Of a stretch of DNA of 7,446 bases, positions 1 to 5,654 are shown one piece after another. The translations under genes and the position numbers were made by a program. The notes below the pieces were generated by a model. The model saw only the letters and a list, made by a program, of their open reading frames with translations, did not search any database and had not been told where the DNA came from. The stretch is from an uncultured Oscillospiraceae bacterium (GTDB lineage: Bacteria; Bacillota; Clostridia; Oscillospirales; Acutalibacteraceae): positions 1 through 7,446 of the forward strand of contig URYX01000081.1 of the NCBI GenBank assembly GCA_900552225.1. Direction: 5' to 3'. The number at the start of each line of letters is the position of its first letter. Positions within the stretch are counted from its first letter, which is position 1.

Positions 1-3000
1 GAACTGCGCCTTGCCGCCGAGCGGCTGCTGCGTTACGAGCGAGTACGGACCGGTAGAACGGGCATGAATCTTATCGTCAACCAGATGGTGGAGCTTCAGG
101 TAGTACATATACCCGACCGTAACCGGGTTGTCGAACGGCTCGCCGGTGCGGCCGTCATACAGCGTAATCTTACCGTCGCGGCGGCGGCCGACGCTCTCGA
201 GCATATCCTGAATGTCGCCCTCATGCGCGCCATCAAAGACCGGCGTCATGATCTTGATGCCGAGCGCGGCACACGCGGCTCCGAGGTGAACCTCGAGCAC
301 CTGTCCGATATTCATACGGGACGGAACGCCCAGCGGGTTCAGCACGATATCCAGCGGACGACCATCCGGCAGGAACGGCATATCCTCGCTCGGCAGAATA
401 CGGGACACAACGCCCTTGTTGCCGTGACGGCCCGCCATCTTATCACCGACGCTGATCTTACGCTTCTGCGCAATGTAGCAGCGCACCACCATGTTGACGC
501 CGGGGCTGAGCTCGTCGCAGTTCTCGCGGGTGAACACCTTGACGTCCACCACAATACCGTATTCGCCGTGCGGCACCTTCAGGGAAGTGTCCCGCACCTC
601 GCGCGCTTTTTCTCCGAAGATGGCGCGCAGCAGGCGCTCCTCGGCCGTCAGTTCGGTCTCGCCCTTCGGGGTCACCTTACCGACGAGAATATCACCGGCA
701 CGCACCTCGGCGCCGATGTGGATGATACCGCGCTCATCGAGATCCTTCAGTGCATCCTCACCGACGTTCGGAATGTCACGCGTGATCTCCTCAGGCCCGA
801 GCTTGGTGTCGCGGGACTCGATCTCGTATTCCTCCACGTGGATCGAGGTGAACACGTCGTCCCGCACGATCTTCTCGTTGATCAGAACAGCGTCCTCGTA
901 GTTGTAGCCCTCCCACGTCATGAAGCCGACCAGCATATTCTTGCCGAGGGCAATTTCACCGTTGCAGGTGGACGGGCCGTCCGCCAGCACCTCATGCTCC
1001 TCGACGTGCTGGCCGTGCGCCACGACCGGCTTCTGGTTGACGCAGGTGCCCTGGTTGGAGCGGGCAAATTTGATCAGATCATAGGTGTCCGTCTGTCCGT
1101 CCGCATCGCGCAGCACCTCCACGCGATCCGCCGATACATAGGACACCGTACCGGCCGCCTTGGCCAGCACGCACACGCCGGAGTCCACGCCGGCCTTGTA
1201 TTCCATACCGGTACCGACGATCGGAGAATCGGTCGTCAGCAGCGGCACCGCCTGCCGCTGCATGTTGGAGCCCATCAGCGCGCGGTTGGCGTCGTCATTC
1301 TCCAGGAAGGGAATCATGGCGGTAGCCACCGACACGACCATCTTCGGGGAAACGTCCATAAAGTCCGGCTTATCCGGCGAAACCTCCAGGAACTCGCTGC
1401 GGAAACGGCAGTTGACACGCTCACGGGCAAAATGGCCCTCGGCATCGAGCGGCTCGTTTGCCTGCGCCACAATGTAGTTATCCTCCACATCGGCCGACAT
1501 ATAGACCACTTCGTCGGTCACGCGGCCCGTCGCCTTGTCCACGCGGCGGAACGGCGCCTCGATAAAGCCGTATTCGTTGATACGGGCATACGTGGCCAGA
1601 TAGGAAATCAGACCGATGTTCGGACCTTCAGGGGTCTCAATCGGGCACATCCGTCCGTAGTGGCTGTAGTGCACGTCGCGCACCTCAAATCCGGCGCGGT
1701 CACGGGACAGACCGCCGGGGCCGAGGGCCGACAGACGGCGCTTATGCGTCAGCTCGGCCAGCGGATTATTCTGATCCATGAACTGAGACAGCGGCGAGGA
1801 GCCGAAGAACTCCTTGATGGCCGCCACCACCGGGCGGATGTTGATCAGAGCCTGCGGCGTAATGACATCCATGTCCTGCGCCTGCAGCGTCATGCGCTCA
1901 CGGATGACGCGCTCCATCCGCGAAAAGCCAATGCGGAAATGGTTCTGCAGCAGCTCACCGACCGAACGAATACGGCGGTTGCCGAGGTGGTCGATATCGT
2001 CGGTGTTGCCGATGCCGTGTGTCAGGCACACCAGGTAATTCATTGTGGCCAGAATGTCGTCCACAATGATGTGATTCGGAATCAGCTCGTCATGACGGGC
2101 CCGCAGCGCGGCCTTGATGGCCTCCTCCTCCTGATTCTGTTCGAGGATCTCGTGCAGCACGCTGTAGCGGACGTGCTCATTGATGCCGCAGTCCTCCACG
2201 TCGAAGGCAACGTAGGCATGGATGTCCACCATGCCATTGGACACGACCTTGACCTCGCAGTGCTCGCCGTGCTGCTCCTCCACATCGAGGTAAACCACGG
2301 TGATGCCGGCGTTCTCCATCGTCTCCGCCAGCTCGCGGGTCACACGCTCGCCCTGCTCCCCGAGCAGCTCTCCCGTCTCCGGATGCACCACCGGGCGGCT
2401 GAGCACCTGCCCGGTCAGCCGGTTGATGAGGCCGAGCTTCTTGTTGTATTTGTACCGGCCGACGCGCGACAGATCGTAGCGGCGCGGATCGAAGAACAGG
2501 TTTTCGAGGTGCTGCTGCGAATTTTCGAGCGTCAGCGGCTCACCCGGACGCAGCTTGCGGTATACCTCCAGCAGCGCATCGTCGGTGTTTTTGGTGATAT
2601 CCTTTTCAATGGTGGCACGCAGCAGCTCGTCGTCCCCGAAGAACTCCAGCAGCTGTTCGTCCGTTCCGAGGCCAAGGGCACGCGCCAGCACGGTCATCGG
2701 GAGCTTGCGGTTTTTATCAATCCGCACATAGGCCACATCGGAGGAATCCGTCTCGTATTCGAGCCAGGCACCGCGGTTCGGAATGACGGTCGAGGTAAAC
2801 AGCTTCTTTCCGGTGGCATCATAGGACATCCCGTAGTACACGCCGGGAGAACGCACCAGCTGAGACACAATGACACGCTCCGCGCCGTTGATGACAAAGG
2901 TGCCGCTCTCGGTCATAAGCGGGAAATCGCCCATGAACACCTCGGACTCCTTGATTTCGCCGGTCTCTTTGTTGAGCAGGCGCGCGCTGACGCGCAGGGG

Positions 3001-3273
3001 CGCCGCATAGGTCACGTCGCGCTCCTTGCACTCCTCGACGGTATATTTCGGCTTGTCATCCAAGCGATAGTCGCTGAACTCCAGCACGAGGTTGCCGGTG
3101 TAGTCGGTAATCGCGGACATATCGCGGAATACCTCTTTCAGGCCCTCGTCCAAAAACCACTGATACGAGTTCTTCTGCACCTCGATCAGGTTGGGCATAT
3201 CCAAAACCTCGTTGATTTTGGCAAAGCTCATCCGTGTCGTTTTGCCAAGCTGTACCGGCTTCAGATTCGTCAT
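1..3273 (-). CDS. rpoB: RNA polymerase subunit beta, 3' end missing
   Basis: Catalytic beta subunit of the cytoplasmic RNA polymerase core. With beta' it forms the active-site cleft, the RNA-DNA hybrid channel and the rifampicin pocket. Reading leftwards from ATG at 3271-3273 gives 1091 uninterrupted codons to the window edge. Recognisable segments: N-terminal SFAKINEVLDMPNLIEVQ; GTFVINGAERVIVSQL at about residue 124; the rifampicin region FMDQNNPLAELTHKRRL around 498-514; WEGYNYEDAV with the acidic pair E793/D794; and GDKMAGRHGNKG with the conserved lysines K945 and K953, spaced as in E. coli K1065/K1073. The last residues seen are GGKAQF. The family continues with a conserved GGQRFGEMEVWALEAYGA block, so roughly 100-150 residues are missing, and rpoC would be expected beyond. 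ATG 3273 is preferred over in-frame ATG 3282 because the latter lies only 2 nt from the AGGAG. The upstream neighbour is divergent gltX, not rplL. Confidence 0.98.
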   Translation of the reverse strand, partial: MTNLKPVQLGKTTRMSFAKINEVLDMPNLIEVQKNSYQWFLDEGLKEVFRDMSAITDYTGNLVLEFSDYRLDDKPKYTVEECKERDVTYAAPLRVSARLLNKETGEIKESEVFMGDFPLMTESGTFVINGAERVIVSQLVRSPGVYYGMSYDATGKKLFTSTVIPNRGAWLEYETDSSDVAYVRIDKNRKLPMTVLARALGLGTDEQLLEFFGDDELLRATIEKDITKNTDDALLEVYRKLRPGEPLTLENSQQHLENLFFDPRRYDLSRVGRYKYNKKLGLINRLTGQVLSRPVVHPETGELLGEQGERVTRELAETMENAGITVVYLDVEEQHGEHCEVKVVSNGMVDIHAYVAFDVEDCGINEHVRYSVLHEILEQNQEEEAIKAALRARHDELIPNHIIVDDILATMNYLVCLTHGIGNTDDIDHLGNRRIRSVGELLQNHFRIGFSRMERVIRERMTLQAQDMDVITPQALINIRPVVAAIKEFFGSSPLSQFMDQNNPLAELTHKRRLSALGPGGLSRDRAGFEVRDVHYSHYGRMCPIETPEGPNIGLISYLATYARINEYGFIEAPFRRVDKATGRVTDEVVYMSADVEDNYIVAQANEPLDAEGHFARERVNCRFRSEFLEVSPDKPDFMDVSPKMVVSVATAMIPFLENDDANRALMGSNMQRQAVPLLTTDSPIVGTGMEYKAGVDSGVCVLAKAAGTVSYVSADRVEVLRDADGQTDTYDLIKFARSNQGTCVNQKPVVAHGQHVEEHEVLADGPSTCNGEIALGKNMLVGFMTWEGYNYEDAVLINEKIVRDDVFTSIHVEEYEIESRDTKLGPEEITRDIPNVGEDALKDLDERGIIHIGAEVRAGDILVGKVTPKGETELTAEERLLRAIFGEKAREVRDTSLKVPHGEYGIVVDVKVFTRENCDELSPGVNMVVRCYIAQKRKISVGDKMAGRHGNKGVVSRILPSEDMPFLPDGRPLDIVLNPLGVPSRMNIGQVLEVHLGAACAALGIKIMTPVFDGAHEGDIQDMLESVGRRRDGKITLYDGRTGEPFDNPVTVGYMYYLKLHHLVDDKIHARSTGPYSLVTQQPLGGKAQF
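1723..1791 (-). other. rpoB: Rifampicin-resistance-determining region of rpoB
   Basis: This is cluster I of the rifampicin pocket, residues 495-517 here (E. coli numbering 511-533, offset 16). The positions most often mutated in resistant strains carry the sensitive-type residues: L495, Q497, F498, D500, H510, R513 and S515, matching E. coli L511, Q513, F514, D516, H526, R529 and S531. E. coli S522 is alanine here (PLAELTHK), which is usual in Firmicutes such as Bacillus. Susceptibility is inferred from sequence only. Confidence 0.85.
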
Positions 3274-3283
3274 TGGCTCCATC

Positions 3284-3289
3284 ACTCCT
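3284..3289 (-). promoter_or_regulatory. rpoB ribosome binding site
   Basis: Read on the minus strand, AGGAG(T) lies 11 nt before ATG 3273, with a second GGAG (3277-3280) only 3 nt from it. An in-frame ATG at 3282 overlaps this region but is 2 nt after the AGGAG, too close for efficient initiation. The site therefore favours a protein beginning MTNLKPVQLGKTTRMSF, which also matches where related RpoB proteins begin. Confidence 0.7.
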
Positions 3290-3369
3290 GTTTTTATTTT
3301 CTCGGCATGACTGCAGGCGGTTATCGGTCATCGCTTCGCCGCGCCCTGCGGCGATTCAAAATTTAGGGC

Positions 3370-3398
3370 TTGCAAAATCACAGGCAGTGTGCTATACT
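3370..3398 (+). promoter_or_regulatory. Plus-strand promoter inside the rpoB leader
   Basis: TTGCAA (3370-3375), a 17-nt spacer and TATACT (3393-3398) with an extended -10 TG one base upstream (3390-3391). The -10 is one base from consensus and the -35 matches four of six. The -10 area also carries an imperfect 15-bp palindrome (3385-3399, CAGTGTGCTATACTG), which could be an operator. The promoter points rightwards, against rpoB transcription, with a predicted start at about 3406. It leads to no coding sequence, only to the terminator at 3474-3503. Confidence 0.5.
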
Positions 3399-3446
3399 GT
3401 GTTTTGAACGATCCTACCCCATTTTTCGATAATCAGGCATTTTCTT

Positions 3447-3475
3447 ATAATAATATAAAACTATAGGCTTGTCAA
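3447..3475 (-). promoter_or_regulatory. Sigma-A promoter for rpoB
   Basis: On the minus strand a perfect -35 TTGACA (3470-3475) is followed by a 17-nt spacer and -10 TATTAT (3447-3452), one mismatch from TATAAT. The spacer and flanks are AT-rich in an otherwise GC-rich region. The predicted start falls in an AAAA run at about 3440-3443, so initiation would be with ATP. The -35 overlaps the last bases of the plus-strand terminator stem arm. This is the best match on this strand upstream of rpoB. Confidence 0.75.
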
Positions 3476-3503
3476 CCCCCTTCGCGGGGGTTTCTTTGTT
3501 TTT
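3474..3503 (+). terminator. Intrinsic terminator on the plus strand
   Basis: A 7-bp stem AACCCCC (3474-3480) / GGGGGTT (3486-3492) closes a TTCGC loop and runs into the T-rich tract TTTCTTTGTTTTT (3491-3503). The tract is on the plus strand only; on the minus strand the hairpin is followed by GACAAGCC. It therefore stops rightward transcription, although no plus-strand gene precedes it. It fits the candidate RNA starting near 3406 and would keep that transcript from entering the gltX region. Confidence 0.75.
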
Positions 3504-3528
3504 CGGACGATTTTTTTGCGTTTTTTTT
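3499..3528. other. A-tract cluster upstream of the rpoB promoter
   Basis: Three T runs on the plus strand (A runs on the rpoB strand) lie at 3499-3503, 3511-3517 and 3521-3528, with centres 13 and about 10.5 bp apart. Near-helical spacing of A-tracts can bend DNA, and A-rich DNA upstream of a -35 box can bind the alpha-subunit C-terminal domains. Here the tracts start about 24 bp beyond the -35 box, with the GC-rich terminator hairpin in between. A regulatory role is inference. Confidence 0.35.
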
Positions 3529-3766
3529 GACTCAAACGGCGCTTTTTCTGCTTTGTCCCGCGCAGGGCTCCCGCAGGAGCGGCTTTTCGTCTCGCCCCGG
3601 CAGCCTTTGCCGCGGTCCGTTTCTCCGGGAACACGGGGATACGTTTCGGATGGCTGCGGATCGTTTTTGGGGGAGGTGTGGGCCGTTTCGGAGGGCTGCG
3701 AGGTCAAAAGCATGCGAGAAACACGCCGCGCCGTTGTTGAATTTTTTGCGCTTAATGCCGTGCAAA

Positions 3767-3786
3767 TTCCGGCCTCCCGGCCGGAA
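3767..3786. repeat. 8-bp inverted repeat
   Basis: TTCCGGCC and GGCCGGAA flank a 4-nt TCCC loop, giving a perfect stem. It is followed by AAAAAT on plus and only TTTG on minus, so it is a poor terminator in either direction. It could be a protein-binding palindrome or a remnant hairpin. It lies about 120 bp upstream of the gltX -35 box. Confidence 0.4.
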
Positions 3787-3882
3787 AAATCCGGCACAGA
3801 GTGACCGATTCTGTCCAATTTTGTCCACCGCCCGCCCCGCGCCGGAAAAATCGCCCGTCCTCCGCCGTTCTTCCGAAAAATC
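3781..3882 (+). repeat. Short direct repeats CCG(G)AAAAATC
   Basis: CCGGAAAAATC occurs at 3781-3791 and 3842-3852, and the near copy CCGAAAAATC at 3873-3882. The starts are 61 and 31 bp apart, about six and three helical turns. They lie just upstream of the gltX promoter. They may be binding sites or chance products of a region that mixes A runs with CCGG patches. Confidence 0.3.
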
Positions 3883-3904
3883 TTCCGTTTTTCGGCCGCT
3901 CCCG

Positions 3905-3933
3905 TTGACAATCCGGTCGGAAAAGGGTAATAT
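3905..3933 (+). promoter_or_regulatory. Sigma-A promoter for gltX-glnS
   Basis: A perfect -35 TTGACA (3905-3910), a 17-nt spacer and a -10 TAATAT (3928-3933, four of six matches) within an AT-rich stretch that contrasts with its surroundings. The predicted start is near 3940, giving a leader of only about 38 nt. That is too short for a T-box or other large leader switch, so any control is likely at initiation. Confidence 0.7.
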
Positions 3934-3977
3934 ATAGAAATATGTAAGATAGAAGGAAAGGGTAGGTCGGACACCTT

Positions 3978-5636
3978 ATGACGATTCTGAACGAGCTTGC
4001 CGAAGCCATGTTCCCCACCATTCACCGCACCCCCGAGGACTGGGAGGCGCAATATCCGCCGCGGGCTCTGAAGGAGGGCGCACGCGTGACGCGCATCGCC
4101 CCCTCGCCCACCGGTTACCTGCACCTCGGCGTGTTCTACAGCGCTATGATCAACCGGCTGACCGCCACCGCCTCGGGCGGCGTCTTTTATTTCCGTCTGG
4201 AGGATACCGATAAAAAGCGTGAGGTCGAGGGCGGCGCGGACGATATTTTAGCCGGCATGCTGCGCGGCGGACTCACCATCGACGAGGGCTTTGTTGCACC
4301 GGGCACCGTGCGCGGGCCCTATGCCCCCTACCAGCAGAGCCTGCGCGGCGAAATCTATCAGACCTATGTCAAGCGGATGGTGGAGCAGGGTCTGGCTTAC
4401 CCCTGCTTCTGTTCGGCCGAGGCACTGGAGGCCGCCCACGCGCAGCAGAAGGAGCAGAAGCTGCGCACCGGGTATTACGGCCGGTACGCCGTGTGCCGTG
4501 ACCTGCCGCCCGAGGAGGCGCTGCGGCGCGTGCGGGCGGGAGAGCCGTATGTCGTGCGTCTGCGCGCGGACGGCGACGAAAGCCGCCGCCTCCGCTTTGA
4601 CGATCTCATCAAGGGCACCATCGAAATGCCGGAAAACGACGAGGACTTTGTCCTCCTCAAATCGGACGGCATCCCGACCTACCACTTTGCCCACGCCATC
4701 GACGATCATCTGATGCACACCACCCATGTGATCCGCGGCGACGAATGGATTTCCTCCGTACCGAAGCACCTGCAGCTGTTCCGGCTGCTCGGCTTCCGCG
4801 CCCCGAAATACGCCCACATCGCCCCCATCATGGTGGAAGAAAACGGCAGCAAGCGCAAGCTGTCCAAGCGCAAGGACCCGCAGGCCGCCATGCACTATTA
4901 CGCGGAGCAGGGCTATCCGGCGGACAGCGTTCTCGAATACCTGATGACCATTGCCAGCAGCGACTTTGAGGACTGGCGGCGCCGCTGCCCGCAGGAGCCG
5001 CGGGAGCGCTTCCCGTTCAACCTGAAAAAAATGAGCGTGTCGGGCGCACTTTTTGACCTGAACAAGCTCAACGACGTCAGCAAAAACGTGATTGCCCGGA
5101 TGGAGGCGGACACGGTGACCGCACAGGTGCTGGAGTGGGCCAAGGACTACGACGCGCCGTTTTATGAGCGCCTGACGCGCGACCCCGCCTATACCCGTGC
5201 CGTCTTCTCCATCGACCGGGGCGGCGCCAAGCCCCGCAAGGACATGGCCAAGTGGAGCGACGCTCCCGCCTATGCCGCCTATTTCTTTGACGACACCTTC
5301 ACGCGGGAGGATCCCCTGCCCGAAGCCATTGCACCCGCCGAGGCCTGCGCCGTGCTGCGGGCCTACGCCGCACAGTACACCGAAACCGACGACCGACAGC
5401 AATGGTTCGACGCCATCAAGGCCCTGTGCCCCGCACTCGGCTTCTGCCCGGAGGTCAAGGAATACAAGCAGCATCCCGAGGACTTCAAGGGCCATGCCGG
5501 CGACGTCAGCACACTTCTGCGCATTGCCGTCACCGGACGGCGCAACACACCGGATCTGTGCAGCATTTTCTGCCTGCTCGGTCGGGAGCGCGTGCTGGCC
5601 CGCATCGAGGACGCCATTCATCTTTGGAGCCGCTGA
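3978..5636 (+). CDS. gltX: Glutamate--tRNA ligase
   Basis: Cytoplasmic class I synthetase that joins glutamate to tRNA-Glu using ATP. The 552-residue protein shows APSPTGYLHLGV with the HIGH-type motif at 49-52, FRLEDTDKKREVEGG, IRGDEW at 252-257 and the KMSKS variant KLSKR at 294-298. Arginine in IRGDEW is typical of glutamate-specific enzymes. C143, C145 and C173 resemble the zinc site found in some GluRS, although the fourth ligand is unclear (D175 stands where a His or Cys might be). MSVSGALFDLNKLNDVSK (from 352) leads into the C-terminal anticodon-binding part. Its length exceeds the usual ~485 residues but fits a clostridial long form. An in-frame stop at 3963-3965 and the alignment of LAEAMFP with relatives fix ATG 3978. 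The ribosome site is weak: AGGT 10 nt upstream, after a purine-rich AAGGAAAGGG. It is the first gene of an operon with glnS. Confidence 0.95.
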   Translation: MTILNELAEAMFPTIHRTPEDWEAQYPPRALKEGARVTRIAPSPTGYLHLGVFYSAMINRLTATASGGVFYFRLEDTDKKREVEGGADDILAGMLRGGLTIDEGFVAPGTVRGPYAPYQQSLRGEIYQTYVKRMVEQGLAYPCFCSAEALEAAHAQQKEQKLRTGYYGRYAVCRDLPPEEALRRVRAGEPYVVRLRADGDESRRLRFDDLIKGTIEMPENDEDFVLLKSDGIPTYHFAHAIDDHLMHTTHVIRGDEWISSVPKHLQLFRLLGFRAPKYAHIAPIMVEENGSKRKLSKRKDPQAAMHYYAEQGYPADSVLEYLMTIASSDFEDWRRRCPQEPRERFPFNLKKMSVSGALFDLNKLNDVSKNVIARMEADTVTAQVLEWAKDYDAPFYERLTRDPAYTRAVFSIDRGGAKPRKDMAKWSDAPAYAAYFFDDTFTREDPLPEAIAPAEACAVLRAYAAQYTETDDRQQWFDAIKALCPALGFCPEVKEYKQHPEDFKGHAGDVSTLLRIAVTGRRNTPDLCSIFCLLGRERVLARIEDAIHLWSR

Positions 5637-5640
5637 AAGA

Positions 5641-5646
5641 AAGGAG
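5641..5646 (+). promoter_or_regulatory. glnS ribosome binding site
   Basis: AAGGAG 8 nt before ATG 5655, inside the 18-nt gap after the gltX stop. It is clearly stronger than the site before gltX, suggesting that glnS is translated independently rather than by coupling. Confidence 0.8.
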
Positions 5647-5654
5647 ACCGCATC

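Larger units (their letters stand above)
3274..3440 (-). other. rpoB 5' leader
   Basis: Untranslated stretch of about 167 nt between the predicted rpoB transcription start (about 3440) and the start codon. It contains one strong hairpin: a 7-bp perfect stem, TCGCCGC/GCGGCGA, at 3336-3354 with a 5-nt loop. The hairpin has no following U run, so it is not an intrinsic terminator. An ATG near the predicted start opens a 9-codon frame (MPDYRKMG then stop), but it sits essentially at the transcript end without a ribosome site. No ribosomal-protein leader or known riboswitch was recognised. Confidence 0.5.
3406..3503 (+). ncRNA. Candidate ~98-nt antisense RNA at the rpoB promoter
   Basis: Inferred from an extended -10 promoter at 3370-3398 and an intrinsic terminator at 3474-3503 on the same strand, with no start codon plus ribosome site between them. 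The product would be about 98 nt. Its first ~35 nt are complementary to the 5' end of the rpoB leader, and the rest runs across the rpoB promoter. It does not resemble 6S RNA, SRP RNA, tmRNA or a tRNA. Against it: the middle is very AT-rich because it is the rpoB promoter DNA, and apart from the terminator only a weak TTATA/TATAA stem is visible. Confidence 0.35.
3505..3900. other. Intergenic stretch without a recognisable gene
   Basis: About 400 bp separate the rpoB promoter area from the gltX promoter. Open frames here (up to about 136 codons on plus) have no recognisable domains, are arginine- and serine-rich as expected from GC-rich noncoding DNA, and lack good ribosome sites. Small hairpins are visible: GCTCC/GGAGC at 3567-3580 with a TTTT run nearby, CGGCA/TGCCG at 3599-3613, and a stronger palindrome at 3767-3786. 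TGTCCA is repeated with a 10-bp period at 3812 and 3822. No tRNA, riboswitch or T-box element was recognised. Confidence 0.6.

Noticed and set aside
3336..3354. The GC-rich hairpin in the rpoB leader as a terminator or attenuator
   Set aside because: The 7-bp stem is followed on the minus strand by AGCGATGACC with no U run, so intrinsic termination is not supported.
64..3366. A 1100-codon plus-strand open frame covering almost all of rpoB
   Set aside because: It is codon-aligned antisense to rpoB and stays open because rpoB here avoids TTA, CTA and TCA codons. Its His/Arg/Val-rich translation shows no domain, and it lacks a ribosome site.
3414..3440. A short leader peptide MPDYRKMG in the rpoB leader
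   Set aside because: The ATG coincides with the predicted transcription start, leaving no room for a ribosome site, and no attenuator-type terminator follows.
3469..3937. Plus-strand frames of 111 and 136 codons between rpoB and gltX
   Set aside because: The first begins within the terminator stem region and encodes T-run-derived Phe stretches. Neither has a ribosome site, a family motif or a promoter that avoids the terminator.
3934..3977. A T-box or amino-acid-responsive leader before gltX
   Set aside because: The predicted leader is only about 38 nt, with no AGGGTGG-type T-box sequence, specifier stem or terminator.
3414..4124. A 236-codon minus-strand open frame spanning the intergenic region and the start of gltX
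   Set aside because: It crosses the gltX start, both promoters and the terminator, has no recognisable domain and no ribosome site, and its composition fits GC-rich noncoding DNA.
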